A DNA stretch of 64,000 bases, taken from positions 158,355,741 to 158,419,740 of the forward strand of contig CM041465.1 in assembly GCA_023213395.1 (NCBI GenBank), given 5' to 3'. The position numbers and the translations under genes are program-made. Positions within the stretch are counted from its first letter, which is position 1. Every line of letters begins with the position of its first letter. The notes under the pieces are model-generated. The model worked only from the letters and a program-made list of their open reading frames with translations, searched no databases and was not told where the DNA came from. Below, piece by piece: positions 10,692-22,960 of the stretch. This DNA is from Cycas panzhihuaensis (lineage: Eukaryota; Cycadophyta).

Positions 10692-11800
10692 GTTAAACAC
10701 TTTATAAGAAATCTATATACACAATTATTTAATGTTAAAATCACAAACACCCATTGTCTTTCTATCCTATCTAAATTTTTTTGTGCTAACAATATTGGTT
10801 AATGAGTTTGTAGCATTCTTCTATATAGCAATCTTCTGCAAGTCTACCTTATGATCCTAAACTATTTATCTTATAAAATAAAGGTACACATCAATATGTT
10901 TTAACTGAGCATGAAATATAGGATTTTTTACTAGGTAGATTATACTTTGACTATCACAATCTATCCTCATAGCATCCTGCTTGAAGTTGGTATTTGTGCA
11001 TAATCTCTGTAAATAAACTACTTCCTTACACGCATGAGTAGCTACCATATACACTATTTCTGTGCTAGAAAGTACCACAACTTGTTGTCTTTTACTTATA
11101 CAACTAACTGCACTACCACAAAGGGTAAGAACATACCTGCTTGTAGATCTTCTACTATTAAGATCTCTAACCTAATTAGGTTTACTGTTCTACTCTCTAT
11201 GGGATCTCCTTGGTAGTGAATTTCATAGTTTGATGTACCTTATAGATACCTAAAAATCCTTTTCATAGCCACCCAATGCTCCCTGTCTTAGTTTGATATA
11301 TACCTATTAACTATTCCCTCTATATAGGCAATGTCTGGTCGAGTGCAAACCATTGTATACATCAGGCTATTAACAACACTAGCATAAGGGACAAATATCA
11401 TGTCTTCAATTTCTTAGTGAGTATTTGGGTATTATTTAGTTGATACTTTTAAACAAATAGGAAGAGGAATACTAATTGGTTTATTATCCTGCAACTTAAA
11501 TAATTATAGTATAGTCTCAATGTGTTACCTTTGGCTAAGATAAATCTTCCTATTTATCCTATCTCTTTTAATCTCAATACCCAAAATAAAATGTATAGTA
11601 CCAAGGTCCTTCATCTCAAAATGAGATGCTAGTTGGTCTTTCACAAGTGAGTTCATTTTTTTAGTGCTACCAACTAAAAGTATATCATCAATATATAAAG
11701 TCAAAATAATAATATATGTGAATTGAACTTCCAATACCACATCCTTAGTGATTGTTTTAAGTTGTATAATGACTTCTTTAACTTGCACACCATATTCTCC
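10692..11800 (-). pseudogene. E3 RNase H and C-terminal half of RT, broken
   Basis: Minus-strand frame 10866-11078 reads SSTEIVYMVATHACKE, then RIDCDSQSIIYLVKNPIFHAQ and KHIDV, the hallmark Ty1/copia RNase H series. Frame 11525-11806 holds the RT catalytic motif as LYIDDILLVG (Y-x-D-D), followed by FEMKDLGTIHFILGIEI. The stretch between carries stops and frame shifts but keeps the order. In the family, RT and RNase H copy the RNA genome into DNA. Not translatable as one chain. Confidence 0.9.
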
Positions 11801-12450
11801 TTCCATATAACTTCAAACCCTTCATACTACAATATATAAATTTCTTCCATAAGGTCAACATGAAGAAATATAGTCTTCATATCTACTTAATCCACCTAAA
11901 AGTCATACGCAGCTACTATAGCCAATAAAAATCTAATTAAAGCAACTTTTATAACAGGCTAAAATACCTCACCAAAATCTATTTCATTGTCTTGGGAATG
12001 GCCCTTTATTACTAAGTGAGCCTTGTACTTTTCCACAGTACCATCTGCCTAAAACTTCTTCGTGAAGATCCATTTGTTATCAATAGGTTTTCTACTATTA
12101 GGCAGATCCACCAAATTCCATGTATTATTTTTATCTAAGTCTATCATTTCTTCTTCTATAGTCTTAATCTAGAGTTGGCTCTCTTTTGAGTCCAAAGCCT
12201 CTTACATAGTACCTAGATCATTATATGTAGTAGATAAAGTAAAAGAGGAGCGGTGAAAGTCTTCAGGAATATACCCTTTAGACTATCTTCTCTTATGAGT
12301 TGGTCTCGTTAACATGTGAGGTTCTTGAGGTTAAACTACCTTTACAGTTGGTCCTTTCTCTTTAGTCGACTCATATTCTGATGAAAAATCTTCATCCCTT
12401 ACCTCAAATTGTATCTTCTTAGAGTCTTCCTCTTTTGGTTCTTCATCCTA
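11800..12450 (-). pseudogene. E3 RT N-terminal part and linker, heavily decayed
   Basis: Lies between the YIDD motif and the integrase tail, where the RT fingers and a Ser/Glu-rich linker are expected. Only short pieces are readable because of many stops. Position and size fit; no motif by itself is decisive. Confidence 0.6.
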
Positions 12451-13560
12451 CTTTAGAGATGTAAACTCCTCTCTAAAGACAACATCAAGATTATAGACAA
12501 CTTTTTATCTGTTAAGGTTATAAAGCGTGTACCCTTTAACACCATCACCATAGCCAATGAAAATAGTCTTTTATGCTTTAAAATCAAGATTAGTCTTTTA
12601 CAGTCTAGGAACATGCACAAAAGCTTCATAACCAAAAACTCTAAGATGATTGAGAGATGGTTTCTTATCAAACCACACTTTTTCAAGTGTTTTGTACACT
12701 AAGGCAGTCATCGGTGATCTATTTATCAGATAGCTTGTAGTCATCATAACCTCATCCTAGAATTTCTTCTCTAAACTAGCAACACTGAGCATACTCCTTG
12801 GTCTGTCTAGTAAAGTCCTATTCATCCTTTTAATAACTTTGTTCTGCTATGGTATATAAGAAGTTATCTTTTGCCTTATTATCCCATATTGCTTATAGAA
12901 CTACTCAAATTCCTTTGAGAAAAACTCATCTCTATTTCCAACCCTCAATACCTTAATCTACTTGTCACTCTAATTCTTAACTAAGGCCTTGAATTCTTTG
13001 AATTTATTGAAGACCTCAAATTTTTACTTGAGAAAGTACAACCATATATTTCTCCAAAAATTATCTATAAGTGAGACAAAGTATTTAGACCTACCAAAAG
13101 AGGATACATTAACAGGCCCAAAAACATTGTTATATACTAATTATCGAATATCCTTTTCTCTCTTTGAGTTTCAAGGAAAACTGACCTAATTATATTTGCC
13201 ACATACATAATACTCATAGAAATCAAAATCAAATGAGCTATTAATTCTAGAGATATTATTTATTAATCCTTTGGAGAATAAATTATGGAGGCTTTTCTCT
13301 CTGATGTGGTCCAATATCTGATGCTACAATATTATTTAACTAACAAGTGATATTTGGGTCCTGCTTGTATTATTGCTACTTTCTATAATAACTAAATTAT
13401 AACTTCCAGCACATATTATGCTCATATCAAGCTTGTATAGTGCTCTAAATTAGACCTCTTTTACTAACACCAATACTCCTTGGACCATTCTACAATTGTC
13501 TTTATTGAAAATCACTTATATTCTTACATCATCCAATTGACTAAAAGATAATAAACTCAT
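12450..13560 (-). pseudogene. E3 integrase, broken
   Basis: C-terminal part at 12453-12686, in two frames, carries the copia tail pattern (NHLSIILEFLV for N-H-L-R-V-F-G, then TLTDKKLSIIL). The core near 12960-13080 reads KYFVSLIDNF, then FKEFKALVKN and RVGNRDEF, where the second catalytic Asp of the usual S-D-N-G-G-E-F is lost. The element could not integrate even if expressed. Upstream it joins the protease segment at 13581-13778. Confidence 0.82.
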
Positions 13561-13580
13561 AGCTAAACTAGGAGTATAAC

Positions 13581-13835
13581 TTATATCATGGATAATTTTA
13601 ATCCTTCATCTCCAAACTGAACCTTCACCCTTTCACAACTTATAATTTTATATGGGTAATGATCACCAAGAAATAATTCACCTCTATTAATACTTTTATA
13701 TTCATAAAACCACTCCTTATGGGGGGTAATATGAAGCAAAGTACTAAAGTCAATTAACCAAGACTCAACATTTGACAACTTACCTGAGGTTGCTAAATAA
13801 TCATCACCATCAGCTTCATCAGAGGCTTTTGCTAC
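13581..13835 (-). pseudogene. E3 protease, cut upstream by E4
   Basis: Minus-strand frame 13581-13778 reads SWLIDFSTLLHITPHKEWFY; the copia protease signature D-S-G-A-S-x-H-M-T-P is altered to D-F-S-T-L-x-H-I-T-P. The following LGDHYPYKI matches the usual L-G-D-x-x-P-x-x-I. Upstream the sequence ends at 13835 at the E4 LTR; gctac (13831-13835) is the duplicated target. The missing upstream part resumes at 42028. Confidence 0.85.
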
Positions 13836-16214
13836 TGTTTCACCAAAACCTAGCCTCTTTATTTGCAGTTGGATTATACTAGTAAATTGTTGTATGTTGT
13901 ATGACTCTATTGATGGTAATTGATGTATGTTGATTATATTTGACAGATTGAGCCTTGTTTTGTTGAAATGGTATATGATTTTTTATTAATAGAATGTAAT
14001 GAATGATGATGTAGCTTATATTCTTACTATTATTCAATGATGATGTAAACTATGGTAATAAAGTTTTCTTTATGATCAACTTAACCTCATGACTTCTTTC
14101 AAAGTTTGATATATTTTTATCTTATTTTCAAGATTTCATCACTCTTTGGGCCTGTACTTAATGTATTTCACCTTATTCTGGGCTTGTTTACTCTTTAATA
14201 AACTCATTTTTATAATTAAATTCTTATTAAATATTAATTTTTATCAAATTTTTACTTTATTAAAATCACATTTTTCACTCTGTCAAAAATATGACCGGTT
14301 CTATTTTTAAAACAAAGTCGCATTTTTTGTAGGTGAAAAACATAACCAATCACATTTTTCACTATCATGCAATAAACAATTAGGTAGATCGCCAATTTTT
14401 TTGCATACCATTGCCCAGATTAGATGGGATTTGATCCTCTCGATGCCCAAAAGTGTTATAAGGTCATTATTAATTGTAAATAAAGAGAAGAGAAGTGATT
14501 TTTACTCTAATGTTATGAGATTTTTATGAAGTTTTTGGAGATTTCTTAAGGGCTGCTGTTGTGATTTTAAAAAGTTAATTTTATAAGGATTATTAAGTGA
14601 AATCTTGAAGAAGTTTTGTTGTTATGTTGCTACTACTCAATTGTTGATGGTCTAAGCTTCCATTTTATTGGATCTCCATTAATTTTATGCTTCAAACTTC
14701 TCTTGATTTGGTAAGATCTTTCCTATTAGGTTTCAAACTTATTTCTTAGTGTTTTGAAGGTAATTTTTGCTCAAAATTATTTCTTTTCCTTGACTAATTA
14801 CTGTTGTACTCTTGTTTGAATTTTTGATACTGAAATATATGCTAAAAGGTCAACCCTTTATAGGGTTCCTTAAGGGTAGACTAGGGTGGGACATGATCAT
14901 CTCTCCACCATATATCTAGCTATTCCTTCCCACTCTATCATAGCAGTTTATATTTTAGTTGGATTGTCACTCTCTTTTGACATTCTTTGGTTGTACTTTA
15001 GCCTCTTTGGATTATTGTTCTTTCTTCTTTGGTCTTGCTTTGAAGGAAAGTGTGTGGGAAAGTTGGTCAAGTGAAAAGAAAATTGTAATTCTGAAGCAGT
15101 CTTTACAATAGAAAAAAAGCGTTTCTCTTGTATTTATTAGTATATGCACTTTTATTTTCAAGTTAGCTCTTGTATCTTGAGAATGAAAAGTTGATGATGT
15201 TGTTTAGTTGAACTATCTCTGATTTTCAGTTTTATATTAAGTTCAAGGATTATTTTTAGAGCTCTTACTACTCCAATTGTGATAGAACCTTTGGTGACTA
15301 GTTTTATGTAGATGATTAATGTTTAGATTTATGATTTGTCCATCATCTCATAGATTTGAAAACTATAAAAAAAATAGAAGTAGTTTCTCTTAAGAATATC
15401 TTATTTTTTGTGTAATATTTCATTACTTTTTACGAGAATTAGTTGTATACATCAAGCTTAGAGTATATTGGCCAATTGTACATGTTGCTTGGTCTCTTTT
15501 AAAAGAAACTTATATAAAAAATCACATAGTGAATTTTAGATTTTGAGTAGCATCATCCCTTTTGAAATGAACCATGCATATTTCATTTAGGAAACCTATC
15601 TCATAGTTGCATATGCATCTTTCTTAAAAGAAACAAACAAATAAAAAGGACCTGCATGTATAGTTTCTAGTTTACTTGCCTTTACTTTCATAACAAAAAT
15701 AAAAAATAAAAGGATTATATGAGTTTAATCTTGTAGTTTCTTTGATTGTATTGTCTTGCTCTCTTAGTTTCGCATCTTTGCAATCATACCAAAACCTAGA
15801 AACTAAAATAAGACAAACTACATTTCCATTAGCTTACCCTCTCCTACATCTTAGTAAAACTCAAAAGGTTTAAATGATTACATGAGAGGAATCCCTAGGA
15901 AGGATATTGAAGATATTATAAGTGTGGTTCTGAACTTAGAAATCCTTCATCAAGTTGTGTAGGTTAGTGGATTCTATCACCCCATTTCATATCCATGCCT
16001 TTCATCGTACCCACTCATACTTGGGTAGATGACACTACTAGGTGAAGACTCCTCCTTAAAAGTTGGGCAAAGATGGTCCTTTAGGTCTTCTTAATATTTG
16101 TATCTCCTAATTTTAATCATAAAAGAAATTAAAAGATATTAAATTTAGGTCCAAACCACCTTTTTGGTGACATTATTAATGATCAATCCCCAAAACCCCC
16201 TAGAACATCCACCA
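13836..16214 (+). repeat. E4 5' LTR (2379 bp)
   Basis: Begins TGTTTCACCAAAACC, ends CATCCACCA. It aligns along its full length to 39642-42027 and to the E11 LTR at 54832-57249, with many point differences and short indels. The 62-codon frame at 14886-15074 lies inside it and is not shared as a reading frame by the other copies. Confidence 0.92.
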
Positions 16215-16218
16215 TCTT

Positions 16219-16240
16219 TCTGGTGACCATACTAAGGAAC
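16219..16240 (+). other. E4 primer binding site candidate
   Basis: TTCTGGTGACCATACTAAGG starts 5 nt after the LTR. It resembles the TGGCGAC-type site seen in plant Tat elements; E11 has TTCTAGCGACTATATTGGGG at the same place. Both are decayed, so the tRNA cannot be named with certainty. Confidence 0.6.
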
Positions 16241-16589
16241 CACCATTTATCTTTAAGTAAAGCTATGGAAATAATAACACTAACACCTAGGTGCTCATTG
16301 TGACTTCAAGGCCTTTCGTCTGATTCTCGAATGCACCTATCATACTTTAGTTAGGATGTTTCATCATCTTATGTTGAATCTTTAGAGTTTTAAGCACATG
16401 ATATATGTGTTTATCCTCTTGAGGATTCAACCCAACTATATAATATATTAATGGAGTAGATATATCTAGATCCTTCACATCATCCTGGTGATTCTTCTTT
16501 TGTGGATCCTTCTTTCGTAGAAGAATAACCACCTTCTACTTAATTATATCCATCTTTTCCTAAGATCATCCTTACTAGGATCCCTACCC

Positions 16590-18004
16590 CACTACGTATA
16601 CCTGGTTATCATGATCCATTCCATCCAAAGACTCATACCATGTCATATTTTCTATAACATATTCAAATTGATCCCTTGAGTAAAGACTATGAGTTGATTT
16701 GAGGTAAACCCTCCACCTCAGACCATGTGGTCTCCTCACCCTTATCATCCTTCTTCACCAAGACCTGTCTCACGACCTCATTCTCTGCTTATGGAAGAAG
16801 TTGATGATCACAAATCGACTTATTCATAGCCTCGTCAATCTTCTCCTAGGCAGCAGCTTCAAGTTTATTCTTCCTATTTCATACCTCCTACTCATGGAGG
16901 TGATATGACTACTATTGCTTATAGCATCCCTAGTACCATGCACATACCCACTTCAAGTCAATTAGTTATGGCCTCACTTAGTTTACGATTGATTCATTCT
17001 TACTCTATTAAGATTGCCTCTTCACATCCTGTTTCTTCTACCACTCAGGTACCTACTCATACATCATATACCATTAGGTCTCATGGCATTAGGCCTCGCC
17101 CACCATCACTTAGAGTGTCTAATGTGATTTCTTCATCATAGCATATTTCTCATATTCATTTACCACATTCACATGCTTTAGTGGGACAATCATAACTTTT
17201 GAGGACTTCTAATCCCACTTGCTCTTCACATATTCTTAGGCCTAGCCCACAACCTAACCCTTTCTATACCTTTAACTCAAGTTTCCCATAAAACTGTATA
17301 CCTTAAATCAATTATATGGTTAACTTTACAGTATGGTTTGTTCCTCCCTCTACATTTCCACCTCATAATATGTCACAACAACAATTGCAGTATCAACAAC
17401 CTACTCATTCATCTATTCCTCATCTGACATCCTTATCTCAATGTCCTACTATATTGAGGCTAAGGAGACCCTTTCTAAATTATATGAAGTCTTCCTTTCC
17501 GCACGAGGTCTTATTATCACCCATGTCCTTCTTTCTTCCTGAATCACCCAAATTTTCTGTTGACTCTTCTCAAGACCTCTCCTCTTATATATAGGCATTT
17601 ATGTTCATTTGCACAGATTTTATGCTATATGACTATATTATGATGCACCTATTTCCTAAATCACTTCAAGGCGATGCCTTTAAGTGGTTTTATTGTCTCT
17701 CTTTAGCCTTGATTCTCTCGTTTCAACAACTAGTTGACTCCTTTATCAACTATTTTGATGTAGCAAAACCATTTGAGTTAGGAATCAAATCCTTGTTGGC
17801 AATTAAACAAAATAATGATGACACTTCAAGAGATTTTGTTAGGATATTTTAAGATCAAGTCCACGTTTTCCATTCACACCTTGATCCTACTTTGTTATTT
17901 GACCTATTTACAAATGCGTTGAGGCCCCATGTGCACTTAGAAGTTTTGAAACTCAATCCTCAAAGATATGAGGAACCAGTTGACCGTTGTTTAGCTTTAG
18001 ATAC
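16590..18004 (+). pseudogene. E4 gag, N-terminal and capsid part, broken, cut by E5
   Basis: Aligns with the better preserved E11 gag (57633-58904). A Ser/Pro/His-rich N-terminal region (16600-17300) is followed by the capsid pattern LFPKSLQGDAFKWFYCLS, then FQQLVDSFINYF and SLLAIKQNNDDTSRDFVRIF (17601-17852), typical of the retrotransposon gag domain. TAG codons and frame changes break it. It stops at 18004 with the duplicated gatac; the same frame resumes at 20581 beyond E5. Confidence 0.85.
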
Positions 18005-20575
18005 TGGACGCGCTGCTACGGGATAACTACCTAACTGATAGGTGTAAGGGAGAGTGAGTGGTGGAATGATAGAAGGTGGGACCTAAAAAATGGGTAACTA
18101 CCACGCAGAGCGCCCCGTGCGCTGGAGCGCGAGTTCGGGATCTGCAATGGAGTATGGATACTATCGGGTGACCCTTCACCGCTTCGAATAAGAGGTGAAG
18201 GTGCGTAGGGAAAACCTGGGTTGACCTAGGAATAGGACCCTCCTACCCTTGGGTGGCCAGAAGGGGGGAAGAGAAGACCTAATGGGGACAAGCCAAGAGC
18301 AAGCCTACACAACCTAACCGGGTACACGAGTGATGCGGGAAGCAAGGCACTCATGTGGTTAAGGAGAGAGGAGGAAAAGTAGGGGAGGGGAGGACTCCTA
18401 CAATCTTTCCTACGAATGATAAAGATGCATGAAACAAGACAAACGAATCGCAAACAAGTACCAAACCAATTTTCCCCTTTTATCCTTCAATGTGCTAATT
18501 ACTACAAGAGAAATAAAAGGAAAAGAAAGGGTAGCGGAGGGGAATGAAACGTGCACCTGGACTGAAGGCGTGTGAGACGAAGTAGCCTTCTCGAGGAGCA
18601 CCCAACCACTCCGCACGACGTACTGGATGCGAGATATTGCGGCGGACGGAAGAGGGGGGCTTCCTTACCTTCCCTAGAAAATCAAATGCGATGCCAAGAA
18701 AGAAAGGAAGCACCAACTAATAAATGAAGTAGCCTGAAAATATAACGCATACGAAGGTGCTTACCGGTAGCTAGGCCCACGGGCGATGCACTCCACGCTT
18801 CCCAAGTACCTGCAAGCAATAGTGGTCTCTTTCTCTTCCCGAAGGAAGAGCACTAACATGCAACACAAAAACTCTAACAATATATACCTAAATAACATAA
18901 ACGAGAATCTGAATATACATGCATTAGTGCTAATCCAACGATGAAAGTATCAAAAGAAAGTGACCAAAGTGAAAGTAAATGACCGGGTAAGCCTCGGAGT
19001 GGCCTACCTCCCGCAAATGGTGCCCAAACCTCCCCCCAAGAGCCACGAGGCAGCGAGGAGAAAGTCAAGGGCAAGGGCTGGAAAATGGCAGCAAAAAGGG
19101 GCAAAGAGAGGCCCAAGGGTACCCACAGCGAACCGGGATGCTATGAGGAGCAAACCGGGTGACCCGGGGAAGAAAGGTGGAGCAAGAAACCAGCGGTTGG
19201 GACTTATGAGTGGTGCCCAAACCCGAGCAAAAGGCCCCAAATCAGCGCTGCAACTTGTGATACCGGGTTTGGGCAACCAAAGGAGCCCTCAAACCCTTGT
19301 TTGCAAGCCAAGGGCGACGAGGCGAGAGGAGGTTTTGAGGGCCTAGAGTCGCTAGGGAGCGTGGAAGGTGGTACGGAATCCACCCAGCTCCTCTCCAAAA
19401 CCTATGCAACCCCTCAACGCCGCTGCCTTGGACAGCAAACGCATGCAAGAAGCACAGGGAGAGTGGTATAACAGTCCCCAAAAGGGAGGAAAACCAACTC
19501 TCAAGCAACAAGCAAGAACAGACGGGCTGAAGCATAAATATCACAAGAAAATAAGTATAAAACAAGGAATACCTGAAAAGGAGAGGCAAGGGATTTGCCT
19601 CAGCCAAAGGGTAGCGGAGAGGGGCTGATAAATCAGCCCAGATCTGAAGTAGAGTAGGTTTGAGGCCCTGCTACGGAGATGTGATGGGAAACACCTGCAC
19701 TTGGGGCGCTTATGGACTGCCTGGGCAAAGATCGGTAGAAACCACTTCAAAGGAGCCCTCCAAGGCGTTTGAGGGGTCGGGAGAATGTCTCGGCCATACC
19801 AAAGGAGAGCCGGGCTATATGAAGGGTGCAGTCCGATTCTGATGTAAACAAAGCAGAGAAGAGCGAGCAGAGAGTGTTTCCTTGAGAGTAATTCCAAAAG
19901 TGAGCAAAAGATCCTTGAAAATGAGCCAAAAGGGCTTAAGTACTTAAGAAACCCTAAAGCATGCGATTAGGCGCAATGGAAGAGAAATAAAGCATGAGCC
20001 ACGTGGCGGTTATGATAAATGCGAAATTACCATGGCGATTTTAAAACAACTGAGACAGTCGTCACGGAATTTCGGTATCATGCGGATATTCCGTGATCGA
20101 AAAATCTGGCGGTACGCACCTAGAGCCAAAACTGGGGCCCACCAACCAGTCTAGGCCGGGGGCAGATGACAGAAAAGGCTAATGGACAGCTAAAACACCT
20201 ACCCGGGAGCAAACAAGCCAACAAAATGGGTCCAAAGGAGCAAAAATAGGGCTCGAGTGGGGTGGCAAGTTGACCAAACGATGATGAGTCATCACACGAG
20301 CAGAGGTGGCGCAAACCTAGTGGATCCTGGAGCGAGGAGGGCCGATGTGGGAAGTAATACGGTCACCAGGGTGCCACATTTGCTGGGAGTGTGCCCCTGC
20401 TATAGTCGTCATAGGCTAAAAATAAGTGTGGACGACTACAAGGTTGCCCACAAAGTCATACACATGCAGATACGCAAGCAAACATCCAGTAAAAGAAAGC
20501 TATGATAATGCGAGAGACATACCTGCACTTACCTGAGTCGGTGATTCCGTATCCATTCCCGGAAGCTAGGAAACA
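18005..20575. mobile_element. E5: solo LTR, 2571 bp, GC-rich
   Basis: Starts TGGACG, ends GAAACA, flanked by perfect 5-bp duplications gatac (18000-18004 and 20576-20580) inside E4 gag. No internal repeat pair, primer site or polymerase motif was found, so it reads as a single long LTR left by recombination. Base composition is clearly richer in G and C, with CpG retained, than anything around it, and the reading frames inside (for example 18960-19346 +) are low-stop because of composition, not known proteins. Orientation is unknown. An alternative is a short non-autonomous element with unrecognised ends. Confidence 0.82.
20062..20096. repeat. Inverted repeat inside E5
   Basis: TCACGGAAT and ATTCCGTGA, 9-bp perfect arms separated by 17 nt. 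Could form a hairpin or be a pair of binding sites; function unknown. Confidence 0.7.
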
Positions 20576-20580
20576 GATAC

Positions 20581-21163
20581 ATTTAAAATATAAGCTGGTA
20601 TTAAGAAGGTTAGGAAACCTATGCCTTCTAGAGAACCAATTCATCCTATGAAGGATACCCATCCTAAGCCTACATATGATCCAATTAGATCACTTGAGCG
20701 TGTGATCAATACTAAGTTATATGTTGATGGTCCATCTCCTGCTCAATCCTCTCAAGAGACCAAAGTAATTCATTTGACCAAGGGGAGGAAGAAATAAGCT
20801 CCTCCCCTACCTCCTTCTTCATCTAGAAGGACAAAATGGTGTTCCTATCATCAAACTGATGCACATGAGAGAAGTGGGTGTTGAACTATTCAAAATATAG
20901 CCCATAAAATAAACACTCAAGTGAATTGTTCTTCCAAGTCACTAAAGGACCAAATGATCTATATAGATCTGTTACCTCAATATAATAAGAAAATTGGTAA
21001 AGAAGATAAAGGGAAAGAGAAGCAGATATAAGACAATGAAGATGAACCTTCAAGTTCTAATTCATCTAAGAAGATTACCACTCCTGCAAACGTTCCAATA
21101 AGAAGGAACACTAATCAATCTCGCCCACCTCCTAAAAGTGGGGATCCCAAGAGAACCATAAAC
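20581..21163 (+). pseudogene. E4 gag C-terminal part with zinc motif, broken
   Basis: Continues the gag frame beyond E5. A knuckle-like segment at about 20834-20885 reads KWCSYHQTDAHERSGC (Cys, His, His, Cys), as in Tat/Athila-type gags. E11 has the same segment at about 59310-59370. A Lys/Ser-rich linker with several stops leads to the protease frame. Confidence 0.8.
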
Positions 21164-21970
21164 ATGGTGGAGACCTCAAAGAGTGTAGGTCCATCCAAAT
21201 CATTTAATGATTTAATGGTGAGGAATCCTAACTCTTTACCTCTAGTACCCCCTTGTCCCATTAAGTTTAGGTCCATTTCTTATAGTTTAAAGGATGGATC
21301 TTTCTCATTAGTAGAAGAACTAAAGATCATTCCTACAGGCATATCAGTTATTGATTTGCTCAAGTATTACCTTGAGCAACGTCAACTTTTATTTGATGCA
21401 TTGGGAGTCCCTGTGGTAGCTTCTTCACCTATTTCTACCCTTTCTTTTAACCTTGCTACCTTGACTAGTTGTTTCCCCCATGCGCGAAATGATATTACAT
21501 CATTTTACATTGAGATCATCAAGGATGATATTAACATTAAGCGGGTTTTTATTAACGAGGGCTCATCTGTCAATATAATCCCTCTCTATCTTGTCAAGAA
21601 TTTAAAATTTTCTATCTTTGATCCATGTAAATGGATCTGTCAAGGGTGTGACAAGAATCAAAAGGTGCCCTTAGGTCAGGTTACTCTTCACCTTACATTG
21701 GAAGAAAAGACAATGCTTATCGACCTTACTATCATTGACTTGGATCTAGAATACAACATCCTTTTGGGTAGACCATGGATCACCCAAATGGTAGTAGTTT
21801 TTTCATCCCTCTTTGGCGAACTTAGGTTCATCCATGAGAGAGAACTTAAGATTGTTAAATGGAAGCCAAAACCTATTAAGCAATCAGTTCCTCTCATCGA
21901 GACCTTTTCAGAACCTGGTGAATCCTCTAATTCTACAGAGTATTTATGTCAGTCGCTTGGTTCAGGTTAG
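21164..21970 (+). pseudogene. E4 aspartic protease region, active-site Asp changed to Asn
   Basis: An open frame of 268 codons, the longest in the window. Residues about 120-150 read KRVFINEGSSVNIIPLYLVK: the retropepsin motif D-x-G-S-S with Asn instead of Asp. E11 keeps Asp (IIDEGSSINIIP, about 60030-60065), so E4 lost it. Later NILLGRPWI (about 21758-21785) is the second conserved region, hydrophobic followed by Gly-Arg-Pro-Trp, typical of Tat/Athila proteases. ATG 21164 is only the first Met of the open stretch; the protein was part of a polyprotein. The enzyme would be inactive despite the open frame. Confidence 0.85.
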
Positions 21971-22960
21971 TACTTTTCTATTGAATCCACATTCAACTCA
22001 TCCAAAAGTGAAGGATGTGGACTTAGTTGAAGTTGTTCCTTTATCATTAGGATCCTTATCCACTCCTATTCTTTCAGATTTGACTAATTGTCTTCTAGTT
22101 CTTTCTTCTTCTCTTTCTAATGAAGAAGTGGCTTCTTTATCTATTATATCTTATCAAGGCTCACCCCCAAGTGACCTTGCTAATACAAATCCTATTCACT
22201 CTCATTTTTCACAGGTTTTGTACTTATTCCCCTAGGCAAATCTAGTGGTTCCTTCCATGACCACTCATCTGGCAACTACTTCCTTAAGTATCATTGTGTA
22301 TGATTCACACATTGATGCTTTCCCATCTTTCTCTCACTCCCCTTTATTTAAGATATGGTTGAATAGGCATGAGAAAAAGATGTTGCATCGATACCCAGAC
22401 CTAGCATCAGATGATAAAGATATTAGTTCACTTGATACAGGTTAAGATAACTTTCAAATTCCCACTATAGTACGAGAGGTTAATTCCATTTCTATTGTTT
22501 CTTTATCTTCTTGTTCTCATATGGATCATCCTATATCTTTATTTGTCTTGATGTTTGGATCCCACCTTGATTATGGCATATACATATAATCAAGACTTTA
22601 TTTAAGCTTTTTCTTTAATTTAGGAGTTTATATATAGGCTTATCTCTTTTTCTTAAGTTTCATCGATCATAGAGTTTGTGCCCACTCCAAACTCTCTGGT
22701 TGGTCTTCTTTTATCTTTTATTTCTCAATCTAAGAACCCTCGCCTAGTCAATCTCTTTCATCTAGATCATTTTAAGAATGATGAAGTGATCATTAAGTAT
22801 TTAGTAGGTTCATCTCCTAGTTTTCCTCATGGAAATTACAAGTTAGGGTTTTTCTAAAGTCATAGTTGATCATTCTCAACCCCATGAGTCTATCTCTTTG
22901 ATTGAGCTTACTCCTCCTCATTTCAAGGAAGAGAATGCAATGCTTATGGAATAAACCATC
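21971..22960 (+). pseudogene. E4 protease to RT spacer, decayed
   Basis: A Ser/Leu-rich coding remnant in several frames (for example 21813-22235 and 22245-22445) with no recognised motif, located where Tat polyproteins have a long linker before RT. E11 is truncated inside this spacer. Confidence 0.5.

Noticed and set aside
14886-15074. Hydrophobic 62-codon ORF (possible membrane peptide)
   Set aside because: Inside the E4 5' LTR; the equivalent sequence in the other two LTR copies is not open.
18960-19897. Several overlapping ORFs on both strands (60-128 codons)
   Set aside because: Inside the GC-rich solo LTR E5, where stop codons are rarer; no domain recognised.
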